The notes: generated from the sequence alone by a model not told the origin. A stretch of 64,000 nt of DNA from Megaustenia siamemsis (GCA_032433765.1 JAVIAB010000139.1:48648240-48712239), one strand, 5' to 3'; counted from the stretch's first letter, positions 11,650 through 23,120 are shown. Numbers and translations: made by a program.

Positions 11650-11853
11650 TGATTGTAAGATGTTGATTGTAATGTGTTGATTGTAATGTGCTGATTATAA
11701 GCTGCTGATTGTAAGGTGCTGATTGTAATGTGCTGATTATAAGATGCTGATTATAAGATGCTGATTGTAAGGTGCTGATTGTAAGGTGCTGATTGTAAGG
11801 TGCTGATTATAAGATGCTAATTGTAAGATGCTAATTGTAAGGTGCTGATTGTA
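11650..11853. repeat. 14-bp minisatellite, about 14 copies
   Basis: Unit GCTGATTGTAAGGT with variants GCTGATTATAAGAT and GTTGATTGTAATGT; period 14 shown by GCTGATT at 11,704 and 11,718. Confidence 0.95.
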
Positions 11854-11984
11854 GATCGATCTGCTTTACCCACTAAGCACTCCGAATCGACCAGACCATT
11901 TTTCTACCTTTAGATTCATCAGTCTCCCATTATATACATCATTATTCCAACCAACCTTCCGCCCACCTCTGCTCTTAAGGAATG

Positions 11985-12345
11985 AAGAACAAACTTGGCG
12001 ATGTCCTCTTTGTCCACAGCCCAGGCTACGCTCAGTGCCAGAGCTTCAAACGTGCTTATCAGCTATTTCATTACTGAGTTCACCAGCATGTTCTATACCG
12101 CGCATCCAAGTAAACGCGCTCACCTTAGAGTCATCCAGGTTCTGCATCCATTCCTGCCACAGACGCTGTGTGTCAATCTTCTGTAGCATACTTTGCGAGT
12201 CAGTCACTAAGATTGCGTGATCAAGTTCTGTGAAATCAACCATGCTATCGACGACGTTGATGCTTCTATCTTCATTCTTATACTGGAGACCTCAATACCA
12301 CAATCTCGATTCCATAGACACTTCTTTGGCATGTTGGTATGCCAC
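11985..12345 (-). pseudogene. LINE RNase H domain fragment
   Basis: The minus-strand frame reads LDHAILVTDSQSMLQKI, then LWQEWMQNLDDSKVSAFTW, then IEHAGELSNEIADKHV. VTDSQS and the H-AG-x-x-x-NE-x-AD pattern are the second and last catalytic blocks of the RNase H domain found in I/Jockey-related LINEs. The first catalytic aspartate block is not recognisable and no RT is adjacent, so this is an isolated decayed piece. It differs from LINE-R and represents another family. Confidence 0.8.
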
Positions 12346-12424
12346 AAAACCTTGATCACTGCGCTGTTCGCGTGTACAGAACCATTCGTGTAGAACTGTA
12401 GATGATGAGGTCCTGAGACGATGA

Positions 12425-13320
12425 CATTGTGTGTTCATCTAGTATTTGCCAACATGTCTACATACCAGTGTTTACTTGTCAGCCCATGTTTACGTACCTC
12501 CCTGCCACTATTTGCCTGTCTCCCCACCTATCACTGTTTACTTGACTCTCTAATAGTATTTGTCAGTCAATATACCCAATTTTGCTTGCGACAATTATTT
12601 GCCGGCTTATCTACCAGGCTTTTCCTGTGTGTCACCAAACTTATCTACTATTTTGTGCCTGCTTGTTAACAATCGTATAGACAAATTTTGCCTGTTTGTG
12701 AACAATTTATCTACAAATAAAGAACCTGTCTACTACATTTTGCCTGCCTGCCACCAATCGTATCTACTACATGTTGCCTACTGCCAACAGTCTTATCAAC
12801 TACATTATGGTTGCCTGTCAACGATCTTATCTACTAAAATGTTGCTCTCGTGTCAACAATCTCATCTACTATACTTTTCTCTCCTGTCAACAATCTTACC
12901 AACTACATCTTGCTTGCCTGCCAACATTCTTCTTATCAACTACATTATGGTTGCCTGTCAACGATCTTATCTACTAAAAGTTTGCTCTCGTGTCAACAAT
13001 CTTTTCTACTATCTTTTGCTCTCCTGTCAACAATCTTATATCCTAATTTTTGCATTCCTGTCAACAATATTATCTACTATATTTTTCCTGCCTGTCAACA
13101 ATTTTACCTACTCTATTTTGCTCGCTTGTCAACAATCTTATCTCCAAGTTTTTGCTCTCCTGTCAACATTCTTTTCTCCAAGTTTTTGCTCTCCTGTCAA
13201 AAATCTTATCTCCAAGTTTTTGCATTCCTGTCAACAATTTTATCTACTCTATTTTGCTCACTTGTCAACAATCTTATCTCCTAGTTTTTGCTTGCCTCAA
13301 CAATCTCTTTTCACCTTATC
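12425..13320. repeat. 34-bp degenerate minisatellite, about 26 copies
   Basis: Core CCTGTCAACAATCTTATCTA followed by a T-rich half ending TTTTGCT; period 34 (CTCCAAG at 13,142 and 13,176). Left part is more divergent and contains a local duplication of GTTGCCTGTCAACGATCTTA (about 12,809 and 12,949). The long plus-strand ORFs here, up to 256 codons, exist in all three frames because the unit has few stops; they are not genes. Confidence 0.93.
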
Positions 13321-13415
13321 CTATTGTTAGTATCCGTTCATACCAATCTCACTCTCCGTTGGTATTAATCTTCACAAATCTTACGTTACATTACTATCAC
13401 CCTTCACTATTCTCC

Positions 13416-13469
<54 letters not shown>

Positions 13470-13504
13470 TATATATATATAATTCTCCATCAATCACATC
13501 CATT
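13321..13504. repeat. (CT)n and (TA)n microsatellites
   Basis: CT repeat about 13,413-13,439 passes directly into TA repeats to about 13,481. Such TA tracts can extrude cruciforms; no gene. Confidence 0.9.
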
Positions 13505-13825
13505 AGGGACTAGTAGGTATCGAGGCAAGACGCTGCGCTCGAGACAGAAAGATTTTGAGTTCAAATCCCGGCTGCACCAGTTGGGACTTTTATTTATTGG
13601 TTTCTCTCTGCGGCAGCCACACCTGATCTCAGCAGCAGGCCCGGCTTGAAACGTCAATTACTCAGCGACGGGGAAAAAAAAAGTCTGAGTATCTACGAAG
13701 ACGGAGTTATCTGCCTGAGCGGCGAGGAACCACTGTACACACGGCTGCCAGGGAAAGAAGGATTATCACGCAAAACTCAGTTCCTAGTCTCTAGGGCTTC
13801 GCTGGAGGTGAAACCTGGCGAACGC

Positions 13826-13852
<27 letters not shown>
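13505..13852 (+). mobile_element. SINE-3 copy
   Basis: Starts GGACTAGTAGGTATCGAGGC, has a B-box-like GAGTTCAAATCCCGG, continues GGCCCGGCTTGAAACGTCA, then the tail block GTATCTACGAAGACGGAGTT, ACACGCAAAACTCAGTTCC and GGCGAACGC followed by an A-run and (CA)n. A second copy at 55,481-55,818 has the same order. tRNA-derived head inferred from the B box; A box degenerate. Confidence 0.88.
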
Positions 13853-13858
<6 letters not shown>

Positions 13859-14438
13859 TCTGTTGAAAGTCATCTCGGAGTTGAAAATGATGAGATAAAT
13901 TAAAATGTGACAACATAAAAAAAAATTGCACCGGAGAATCTATGGCAGCGTGTAACTTAAAGGCCAGAGACAGTGAAAAAAAGGCGATCCAATCTTTGAT
14001 GCGGAGACGGCATATGATGATGACAATGACTAACACATGCCCTCTTCAACCCCCCCCTTTTTTTCTAAGATTATATCTTGTATTGTCTTGCTGAAGGTGT
14101 GATCAACTTGTGACTTTCATATCACACTTTTATAACATTTCAAATGAATACCCTAAGTCCTTATTGCGTTGTTTTCCACGAGTCAGGCTAGCTATGCAGC
14201 AGTTACTTCACATTTGCTATCCCACGGGTTGTTTATCATTTCTTTCGTTGACATTTGTCAGTGTCACGATGATAAGTAGTTCATGGTGTTCTCATTGACG
14301 TGCACTCGTTATGTCTCCCCTCCCCCCCCCCCCCCTTTTCTCTCCTCCTTCTCTGTACCATGAACTCACATAAGTTGAAACATTACTAGGGTTTGTTAAA
14401 TACATATGAAACTCAAGAACTCAAGCGGTATTTTATGT

Positions 14439-14439
<1 letters not shown>
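13853..14439. other. Spacer, no gene seen
   Basis: Contains homopolymer runs (C-runs at about 14,050 and 14,320-14,335). Short ORFs only. Confidence 0.45.

Positions 14440-14506
<67 letters not shown>
14440..14506. repeat. (TA)n(TAA)n microsatellite
   Basis: About 15 TA repeats pass into about 12 ATA/ATAATA triplets immediately upstream of a LINE-C copy. Confidence 0.95.
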
Positions 14507-14514
14507 GTAGAGCT

Positions 14515-15987
14515 ACAGTTAAGCGATTCTCAAATGGGGTTCCGAAAAGACGATGTACTGACGCTCTAATCACCTTAAAACAGCTAACAGAAAAGACGAC
14601 AGATTGCAATTAAAATGTGTACATAGCTTTCATTGATCAGGAAAAAGCATTCGACAGAGTAAAATGTAGGAGATTCTAACAACATATGGAAGAAACCAAC
14701 ATATAATCAACCTAATTAAAAGTCTCTACGTCAATAGCAGCTGCCGCAGTCAGAACAGCAGCGGGTTACACAGACCACTTCGAAGTTAGATCAGGTGTAA
14801 GACAGGGATGCGTACTATTTCCCCTACTGCTTATTACATACATGGACTATATATGCAAGTTAGCCAACCTATCAGAGACAGAGGAGATCAACGAGCTTCT
14901 ATTTGCAGAGGATCAGGCACTAATACATGGAAAAATAAAAGACCTACAAAAACACTTAAATAAACTCAACAGCACATGCACAAAATACAATTGGGTATTG
15001 GGTTATTTGCGGGTCATCATCATTGCACTCCGAACATGTCCATAGATGCTCAGATCCCCCTCCTCAGCAATTCCCTCAGTGTCCAGCGACTGACGACTCC
15101 AGTTCTATGTTGGTTGATAAGTCTTCTTACACGCCCACTAACTTTCTCATTTCTGGCTGTGCCCATCTTAACTTCCATCTCTTTCATCAGAAGAAGTGAC
15201 GTGGATCTGTGTTTGTCGAAGTCATGTGCTCTTCCCACATCTCGGAGGGCATTGATGATGTCCGCCCGATCCATTGGTTGCCCGTCCTCAACGACAGCGC
15301 AGCTAGCCAACCTGTCCGCTCTTTCATTTCCCCGTACTCCTGCATGTCCAGGGACATAGACAAAGGTGACCTTACGTATTTTGGATTTCTAAAAAAGAGG
15401 AACAGAACATCAACATAACTATAGATGGTAGACAACTAAAATAAGTAGAGGAATTTAAATACCTTGAAAGTCTAGTGACACACGAAGATTCACAAACCGC
15501 AGATAGACTCAAGATTCAACAAAACTTGTCAAATCATCATACGTCTATCACCACTACTGTCCGACAAAGAAATAACTCTACAGACAAAACGGGCACTCTA
15601 CAATACAGTCTTCATCCCAACGTTGTGCTACCAATGTCAATCCTGGACTCTAGATGCAAGAACAATAAGAAAAATAACTCTACAGAGATGAAATGTGTTA
15701 GACGAATGACAAGAAACAGTCTGAGAGATAAGATGAGAAATGAAAAACTGAGAAAAAAGCTATGAATATCCCCTGTCATCGAATATATAAAGAAACAAAA
15801 GATAAAATGGTGTGGCCACGTGACAAGGCAGAAAACACAACACAACGAGCATTCAATATACGTTGCGAGAACATCAACGGCGACCCACAAATAGATTGAT
15901 TAACAGAAAACTGGAAACATTAGAAAACAGCACCAGTAGAGAACCAGAAGAGCAAAAGACCGCAAATTATATCTCCCCTCGACGCTG
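14515..15987 (+). mobile_element. LINE-C, longest copy, RT palm to 3' end, with LINE-R inserted
   Basis: RT motifs are visible in order: AFIDQEKAFDRVK (motif A aspartate), VRQGCVLFPLLL (motif B) and LLFAEDQALIHG (motif C, FADD changed to FAED). After the insert at 14,996-15,395 the frame resumes with NITIDGRQLK, EEFKYLESLVTHED, KCVRRMTRNSLRDKMRN and IKWCGHVTRQK, ending at the SPLDAER-equivalent nucleotides. Frameshifts and stops make it inactive. The 3' end is followed by its own mirror image (inverted repeat feature). Confidence 0.9.
14996..15395 (-). mobile_element. LINE-R 3' fragment inside LINE-C
   Basis: Minus-strand frames read the end of an RNase H LINE: VPGHAG-type region, SERTGWLAALSLRTGNQW, then MDRADIINALRDVGRAHDF, RNEKVSGRVRRLINQHR and SRWTLRELLRRGI, then the nucleotides for CSECND and a tail GGGTTATTTGCGGG on the plus strand. 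The same protein order is at 16,830-17,700 and 62,853-63,675. LINE-C is interrupted between CTKYN and NITIDGR; I could not find a clean target duplication, and some host bases may be deleted. Confidence 0.88.
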
Positions 15988-16036
15988 AAAGGCAAAGAAT
16001 TCAGCGTCGAGGGGAGATATAATTTGCGGTCTTTTG
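15953..16036. repeat. Perfect 36-bp inverted repeat with 12-nt spacer
   Basis: Left arm 15,953-15,988 and right arm 16,001-16,036 are exact reverse complements; both are the LINE-C 3' terminal sequence (CAAAAGACCGCAAATTATAT onward). The spacer is AAGGCAAAGAAT. The arms would form a very stable hairpin. Confidence 0.98.
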
Positions 16037-16544
16037 TGTGTGTAATATATGAAGAGATTTAATAAAATATTCATCAATTCATTATCGAGTACAGTGCCTG
16101 CTGGCATTCATGAATTTGTTATCCCATATTAACTTCATGTTTATGATTTGTTTATCAAACCGTTACTCAGTTAAACTTCTTTTCTCTACTTTCCTGTGTC
16201 TCTTCTTCTCACTTGTTTAGTCCACTTGTTCCTCTCTAACAAAATGGTTGCTCATCCAAATCTGAAGAGTACGGGTTCGAATCCCAACAGGGTCAAACTT
16301 TTTTCTCCCGCGGGGGGGGGGGGGGGTGTTTGAAATTTTAAAAATCAGAACAGAACAGCTCATGGCGACAGCTTAAGAGAGACGGCCTTTATTCTCCTGT
16401 CCTTTATGTACCCCCAGCTTACCTCGTTTTTGGAAAATGGCGGAGAGATAGACTCCCCTCTAGGTGGCTGGATATATGGCTGTTTCTTGTTGATGTTGAT
16501 TGAAAGTTTCTTTGTCCTGTTATAGAATGTCCTTATTTCTTCTT
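16037..16544. other. Spacer with tRNA-like B box at 16,272-16,290 and G-run at 16,313-16,326
   Basis: GGGTTCGAATCCCAACAGGG is a canonical B box preceded by GGTTGCTCATCCAAATC, so a truncated tRNA-like SINE head is possible. Directly after is a run of about 14 G. No gene. Confidence 0.4.
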
Positions 16545-16690
16545 TAACTGCCCAAGGTATTCTCAACATTCTCATGTTTAACCACACTTTCGTGGCCTCT
16601 GGTGACTTTGTTTGTTGTTTAATCGTAAAAGATGCACTGCCATAAGTAAAGACTGACCCTACATGACACTGAGGAAGTCTTTTTAATGCT
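16545..16690 (-). pseudogene. LINE-A/B-related RT fragment
   Basis: Minus strand reads GSVFTYGSASFTIKQQTKS and then WLNMRMLRIPWAVKEEIR, equivalent to the LTYGCESWTIGQQT and MWFYRRMLRIPWTAKKS blocks of LINE-A. It is more diverged than the other copies and ends without the rest of the domain. Confidence 0.8.
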
Positions 16691-16829
16691 TATGTCCTAA
16701 AGATTTTGCAAAATTACTAGTTTCAAAATTAGAGGGCTGGAGCAAAACAGCTTCACGTGGGGGTGAACAAGAGAGGCTGCTATTCAAGAAAGACATCAAT
16801 GGGGCTCTAGATTAACAATAATAATAATG

Positions 16830-17700
16830 CGAAAAAGAGGCAAATAATGGTGGGCCGAGCGGAAGATGTCATCAAACAGTTCTGTGGGCTTACCAATATT
16901 AGCATTGGTGAGGAGTGTATACAGGTGCCTACGTCGTTCAGGAGGACATTCTCGTTTATTGTCACACTCGACAGAAAACGTAGGGAGCAGAACTCAGTCA
17001 TGGTCAATGCGGAGGTCAACGGTCTCATCTGGGATAACACCGATGAGAAAGTTGCAGTCATCTATACAGACGGATTCGTAATATGGCACCAAAGTAGTAC
17101 ATGGGCATTACACCACGCTCGGCGGGCAGAATGGTCAAAGAAGACAGTGGTTCACACATTATGACCACGAGTAGAATGACGATGGAGGTGATGGCAGTGA
17201 CCAGAACAATCATCTGGTTAGATGCAAGACTACATCCACGCCTGTATATTTAGTGATTCGATGAGCATGATAGGGAAAGTGGAGGCGGGCTCTGTACGCA
17301 GGAAATGGGAAAAGTCATTTCAGAAGTCAAAAATACGTACGGTCACCTTTTGTCTATGTCAGTGGACAAGCGGGTGTACGGGTTAAAAAGCGGTTGGCTA
17401 GCTGCGCTGTCGTTGAAGACGGTCCACCAATGGATCGGGCGGACATCATCAATGCCGCCCGAGTTTTGGGTGGGGCATAGGACTTCGACAACCAGGAACC
17501 CACGCACTCCTTCGGATGAAAGAGATGGGAGTTAAGATGGGCACAGCGAGAAACTTAGTGGGCGTATAAGAAGACTTATCATCCAATACATGAAGTCATC
17601 AGTCGCTGGATACTGCGGGACTTGCTGAGGAGGGGATCTGAGCATCAATGGACATGTTCAGAGTGCAATGATGACCCGCAAATAACTCAATAACTCAATG
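16830..17700 (+). mobile_element. LINE-R, RNase H domain to 3' end
   Basis: The frames give KVAVIYTDGFVI (first RNase H catalytic aspartate block), a TTSRMTMEVMAV helix region, FSDSMSMI (second block), the YVPGHAG-like region, then MDRADIINA, SRWILRDLLRRG and SEHQWTCSECNDDPQITQ with C-x2-C and H ligands. Ends with a tail AATAACTCAATAACTCAATG. Several frameshifts. This uninterrupted copy is the reference empty site for the nested element at 63,377-63,555. RNase H-bearing LINEs of the I group are the likely relatives. Confidence 0.88.
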
Positions 17701-17829
17701 AATATTGATAAACTACTTGTACGGCATTATCCCATTACTGGGGTCTGTCCGGTGGACCTATAGGACCTGAGAATAAAGGTCGCCTATTCTGAGCAGTCGC
17801 CACTAGGCGTTCGGGTTTTATTTCATCAG

Positions 17830-18030
17830 AGAACATTGCTGGAAACATTCCAGGTGTTAACTGTGTCTTGCAGAACAAAAGGACCATTGCTGGGAACATT
17901 CCATGTTTTAGCCGTGTATTGCAGAACAAAAGGACCATTGCTGGGAACATTCCATGTTTTAGCCGTGTATTGCAGAACAAAAGGACCATTGCTGGGAACA
18001 TTCCATGTTTTAGCCGTGTATTGCAGAACA
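17830..18030. repeat. 51-bp minisatellite, about 4 copies
   Basis: Unit GGGAACATTCCATGTTTTAG ... GGACCATTGCT; GGACC at 17,881 and 17,932 gives period 51, which is 17 codons, so ORFs stay open on both strands. Not a gene. Confidence 0.96.
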
Positions 18031-18194
18031 ATGCGGAACGGCTCAGATGGACAAGTGTATTACCTCACAGACCTGAAGCCTGTTACAACAGTTAGACCAG
18101 AACAGTCAGTTCGCCATAGACAAGCACGCCTGGCCTGGATCAGACAGCATCTGGTGTAGTCATCATCTTTGGAGACATGTAGCGATCTCTGGTG

Positions 18195-18320
18195 AGTCAA
18201 GATTTTGTTTTCAAGACAATGATGGTCTATCTCCATCTTCTGTGTATTTCTCTGAGCATAAAACATGTATCCCTTACCGACCTGCTGAGTCAGTCATAAG
18301 TTAAGAGCTTAACTTAAGAA
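18195..18320 (-). repeat. Dispersed repeat 'R', copy 1
   Basis: Plus strand holds CCATCTTCTGTGTATTTCTC, then CTTACCGACCTGCTGAGTCA and TTAAGAGCTTAACTTAAG. The same blocks are at 60,427-60,530. Nature unknown; no A/B boxes seen. Confidence 0.8.
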
Positions 18321-18325
18321 AAACA

Positions 18326-18740
18326 TTGTGCCAGACCTGGACCCTAGATGTAAGAACAATAAGAAAAATAACCTCTACTGAGACGAAATGTGTTAGACGA
18401 ATGACAGGAAACAGTATGAGAGATAAGATCAGAAATGAAGAACTGAGAAAAAAGCTAGGAATAGTTCCCGCCATAGAATATATAAGGAAACAACAGATAA
18501 AATGGATTGGCCACGTGACAAGGCAGAAAGATCAAAACACAACACAACGAGCCTTCAGCAAACGTACGAGAACACCAGACCCAAGAGTCGACACGCAAAA
18601 GATGGATCGATGGAAGATTAGAAGCACTAGTAAACATAACAGCAGCAGAGGCGAACAGAAGAGCAAAAGACCGCAAATTATATCTCCCCTCGACGCTGAA
18701 AGGCAGATGAGGAAGGAAAGAAGAAGAAGACAATGATGGA
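18326..18740 (+). mobile_element. LINE-C 3' fragment with an intact 136-codon frame
   Basis: Best-preserved LINE-C C-terminus: TKCVRRMTGNSMRDKIRNEE, KKLGIVPAIEYIRKQQIKW, IGHVTRQKDQNTTQRAF, then a basic stretch and SPLDAERQMRKERRRRQ before a TGA. The RT catalytic region is absent, so the ORF is the tail of a polyprotein and not an independent gene. The open frame suggests a fairly recent insertion. Confidence 0.9.
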
Positions 18741-19942
18741 CGTTGTTGTGTGTACAAGAGTCAAGGACAGCGTTTAGCTGACAATTGTGGGTTATAGAGA
18801 AACGAATGAGAGGAGACTGGTTTATGGGCAAATTTTCTTATACGGCCAGAAAGAACCTCGTCATCGTCAATGGCAGGAAACCGAGGTAACGAGGAAGGAG
18901 ACAAATAATAATAAATGAATATTATTTTAGAGGGAAACTTCCGAGGCAATAATAGTTGGCAGTGCTCCCTAGCGTTTGGATTTTCGTGGCAAGGCGCTGT
19001 GCCAAGGAATACGGGTTCGGTCCTGCTTCGAACCATATGTATTTTTTTTTTTTAAACGTTGATTATTTGTCACATGTTCCGAGTGCTGTAAACATAACTC
19101 TCCCTCTGAATTGATTCGCTGAACACAGTGTACTATGACAGCTTTATATACGAGAATAATACAAAACAATGTCGCTTCTGCCTGTATTGCAGCCTTTATG
19201 AAAGAACAAAAACAAACACAACCTAACGGGTACAGAGATGAAATCATCACACCACATGTACAACTTTTCCCTAATGCAAATGGACCAGGTATAATATTCC
19301 AATAAGACAATGCTCGTTCGCATATCGACGGTTTGGTTACGGTCAACTTTCAGCAAGAGCAGATTAATTTCTAACCATGACTTGCTGTTTCTCCGATCTT
19401 TCTCCCACCGAGGGTCGAACTGGAGCGCAGGCTTCGATGAGGACAAAATTGTCCAGAAAACGACAAGCAATTAGCACAAGTGTTGCAAGAACGAATCAAA
19501 CGTCTCATTGCCTCGAAGAGAGGCACTGTCAAAAGTTATAACAGCTCAAGATGGACATACAATGTACACGACACTGAGATCATGATTTTATTTGTTCGTT
19601 GGAGTGCTCCCCCCCTTACTTTAGTTTTTATTTTCCTTTCCTTACACTTGCACACACAATTCAACATTCAAACATAAAAGGCACCAAGTTTTACTTCTTG
19701 TACAAGAAATCACACAAGTGATCTATATTGTGCTCTACACTAATTTTTCTTTCCGTCATTATATTTTGTTAGACATCAATGTCAACAGTCTGAGACTCTT
19801 CTGTCTACTATAGATGAAAATAAAAATGGGTACCTACTCGATAAGTTAAGGACGTATTAACAGCAAGGAAGGACACTGACTCATTCAAATGTTAATGTCG
19901 TTGTTTCGTAAGGTGAATATTACTACGTCACTAATAGGGAGG
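18741..19942. other. Spacer; tRNA-like segment near 18,975-19,035
   Basis: CGTGGCAAGGCGCTGTGCC and GGGTTCGGTCCTGCTTCGAACC look like a decayed tRNA-like head followed by a T-run. A few short ORFs lie on both strands without recognisable content. Confidence 0.4.
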
Positions 19943-20202
19943 GGAGCCGCGATAGCTCAGTGGTTAGTGAACTGGACTACAAAGGACAAGGGGTAGGGTT
20001 CGATCCCAACCGACGGTTTCCGGGTTCACCCAGACTTAAATGGGTACCGGAATTTTTTCTGGGAAAGTAAAGCAGCACGGGCGTAATACCGACCACATTA
20101 CCCCAAAAATCATGTGCTGAAGGTCTGTAAAATATAGGGTCACTAACACCATATTTCCCTATACGCCACTTGGCGTGACAGTGGTACTTTACTTTTTTAC
20201 TT
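19943..20202 (+). mobile_element. SINE-1 copy with 13-bp target duplication
   Basis: Full-length: head with A box TAGCTCAGTGG and B box GGTTCGATCCC, body ATGGGTACCGGAATTTTTTC, GCAGCACGGGCGTAATACCG, single CGCCACTTGGCGTGAC block, and tail GGTACTTTACTTTTTTACTT. ACTAATAGGGAGG flanks it at 19,930-19,942 and 20,203-20,215. Confidence 0.97.
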
Positions 20203-20212
20203 ACTAATAGGG

Positions 20213-20547
20213 AGGCCTCGGTAGCCTCGTTGGGAAAAACCACTCCACTAGCTGCAGACGCTCAGACAACATGTGGTCGATTCCCGCTGGAAGCAGTTTG
20301 TGAGTTGTACTCGTGGTTGGAGAAAAGTACTCCCGCGGTCGACCCAGCAGCTGGCAGAAATGGGTACCAGGGTGGCACTCTGGTAGGTAATTAATGACGC
20401 CTCACTCGTGAGTTACGATGCTTGAGGTGATATTGGACAGGAGTCTCCGAAAACTTTTGGATAGGCGGCCGAGCACATATGAGTGAAAACAACCGTGATA
20501 AGACTCCGATGCAAGTCTTGTACTTTTACCTTTTACCTTTACGTCAA
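20213..20547 (+). mobile_element. SINE-2 copy
   Basis: Starts AGGCCTCGGTAGCCTCGTTG, B-box-like GTGGTCGATTCCCGC, then the CCCGCGGTCGACCCAGC core, GAGTTACGATGCTTGAGG and tail CTTTTACCTTTTACCTTTA. SINE-1 landed directly at its 5' edge, duplicating the first bases. Confidence 0.85.
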
Positions 20548-21574
20548 TATCTTATGATATTACAAATTATGAGAAATTCTGTACTTTCATTTATGGGTGT
20601 ATAAGGTATTTCTTATATTCCTCACTATAACAGTTGGAGAAGCAATGGTTATAAGGATAGTTCTAATGGCAAAGTTAGATTTTCTTTTTTTTTTTTTAAA
20701 AGGAAATAAAAATGTGAGGACACTAAAGTGATGGTACAATTTGATGTATCTGAAAAGACCGTAACATTTCAAATTAGGGGACACAATTTTCTAGAGTGAA
20801 ATGTTTAACCATTAGTAGACAATCGACCACTGCCAGAGGCTGGTAGCCACGTACGGTTAGAACAATCGGCCCCCTGGCAATGGTCGGCGTATTTATTCCA
20901 TTAAAAAAAAGTCGTCTGGATTTGAATAAATCTGTATTTTAAAATTCACTAGATGATTCCACTTGCTGGTCCTAGAAAGTATGGTGTAATGTTCTGTCAA
21001 AATTTATGATTTTATTACGAAAATATAACTGAAACTCGCCGACATCTGATCGTTTTGCGTCGATCTGTGTACATTTTGAAAGGTTTCACCAAATCTCGTA
21101 GTGTAAGATTTGTAATGTTTTAGCTATGTTATTTGTGCGTCAAATTGATGAATCTATGTGGATTCTCTTTGTTTATGGGGTATAACTTCAAAATAAAAGT
21201 GGATTTTCAATTTTATGATCGAAGGATTTATTTAATTACAGCGATCGGTGAAACAATTTTCTGAATTTATTTGTTTTCAATTTGTAACACCCTATCACTA
21301 TGAATGATAATAAATATGTTGTTTCAGCTTTAAAATGATTGACATTAATATAAAAATATGTATATTTGGATATACTATAACAAGTAAGTAGATTTTCATG
21401 TTACTTTTGATTAGAAATAGTTTAGGGGAAATTTAGTTTACATTTCGTGTGTTTTTTGTTTGTTTGTTTTTGGTTCGCTCACTCATTACATCATATTTAT
21501 AGTGTGATTTTGCAAATACAAACAAATCATAGAATTGTAAATGAATAGAGCAGCTTTTCATGAACATTTTGATA
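20548..21574. other. AT-rich spacer, no gene seen
   Basis: No repeat or coding signature recognised; sequence looks like long-decayed non-coding DNA. Confidence 0.45.
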
Positions 21575-21755
21575 TATGCTACCTGACAAAATAATGACAA
21601 ACAGCAGATATATGATACTTGACCAAACAATGACAAACAGCAGAATGATACTTGACCAAATAATCATAAACAGCAGATATATGATACTTGACCAAACAAT
21701 GACAAACAGCAGATATATGATACTTGACCAAATAATGATAAACAGCAGATATATC
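21575..21755. repeat. 36-bp minisatellite, about 5 copies (one 33 bp)
   Basis: Unit ATATATGATACTTGACCAAA then CAATGACAAACAGCAG. ACTTG at 21,617, 21,650, 21,686 and 21,722. All spacings are multiples of 3, so both strands carry open frames; not a gene. Confidence 0.95.
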
Positions 21756-22849
21756 GCTCAATTTCTTGAAATTGTTCTAAATAGTGCCACCCTGCGTTTT
21801 ACTCATTAAGCTGGCACACGATAATGATGAAACTAATGTAGAATATAAAAACATTCGTGAGCGCATAAAATCATACATTTCTAGGCAACTAGTATTTGCT
21901 GTATGCCACAATGCATATAATAAAATTATTATAATATTTAATATATAGCAAATTAATACAATATATTACATTTAGTTGAAGACTCAGGAACAAAACTGGA
22001 CGAAAAGTTACATTCTAACTGAGACAGACTTCATGCTCCAGATTAAAAAAAAAAACACATACACAGCAAGAACGTCAGATCAGTTGTTCGCATGGGAACT
22101 AAATCTAATTTATTCTGGAGATCGGACAAGACGTCACTTCGCCATTTCATAATGAGCGTCAAGCAATCTACGTATTACTACATTACAAACGATTATGTCG
22201 CAGGCCGGAAACAATCAGGTCTTCAAAAATCATACCTGTAACTAAAGTTTCTGTATTCTTTCTAGGCAAAGTAGCTTCTCATATCACAAATGTGAATCAC
22301 AGTGTGAATTGTAGATGCATCGGTGAGAAGTTAATCCCAGAGTAGAATTAGTCTAGCTACTCTTTACAATAGAAGTCATTTAAAAACGTCTGATCGAAGT
22401 TTGACATTTGTCATTGCGTCTCAGTATAACAAAGCTAAAGGTTCGATTAACAGAAAGATACACGATTTAAGAATGTGCAACCTTGAAGAAATATATAAGA
22501 AGACGGTCTTAAAAGTATGAACAAATCTAATACCAAGTCGTAATTGTTAATTTTGATATATCAAGTCGATAAGACGTTGCGAAGCATTGACTCTCCAGGT
22601 AATTCTAACTTTTTAGTTAATCATTTCTAGCGTTTTACAACACACACAAAGGCAAGGAAGTGAAATAATTCATCTTTCATCAGAACAAACTATCCCTTAC
22701 CTAAAAACTCACCTTACCCTGTTTTAAGGTGAAAAGGGGACAAGAAAGAAGGATTTCCCCTTCTAAGGACCGTAACTTACAGGAGAAATAGCTCTAGCGT
22801 TCAGTCTGTTTGTTAATCAACAATACAACACATTTTTTGGTATAATCTG
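21756..22849. other. AT-rich spacer, no gene seen
   Basis: I see no repeats or coding content that I can support. Confidence 0.45.
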
Positions 22850-23120
22850 TTTAGCATGTATCAATTTTTGTTAACTAGCAGAACATTAGTTTAGATAATA
22901 TTTTTAGCTTGTGTCCATTTCTGTTAACTAGCAGAACATTAGTTTAGGTAATATGTTTAGTGTGTATCCATTTCTGTTACCTGGCTGAATGTTAGTTTCG
23001 GTAATATGTTTAGCTTGTGTCGATTTCTGTTATAACTAGCAGAACATTAGTTTAGGTAATATATTTAGCATGTGTCTATTTCTGTTAACTAGCAGAACAT
23101 TAGTTTAGGTAATATGTTTA
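22850..23120. repeat. 53-54-bp minisatellite, about 5 copies
   Basis: Unit AGCATGTGTCTATTTCTGTT ... AGTTTAGGTAATATGTTT; GCAGAAC at 22,878, 22,931 and 23,039. It abuts a second array whose unit begins with the same AGCATGTGT. Confidence 0.95.

Noticed and set aside
12560..13330. 256-codon plus-strand ORF
   Set aside because: Product of the degenerate 34-bp array; overlapping ORFs in other frames have the same repeated peptide.
17735..18159. Cyclic ORFs on both strands
   Set aside because: They come from the 51-bp array (17 codons per unit).
18195..18320. Repeat R as a U6 or other snRNA copy
   Set aside because: A short resemblance around ATACACAGAAGATGG is too limited, and the rest does not fit.
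19943..20030. Genuine tRNA gene
   Set aside because: A and B boxes are present, but the segment cannot fold as a full cloverleaf and is followed by the SINE-1 body and a target duplication; it is a SINE head.
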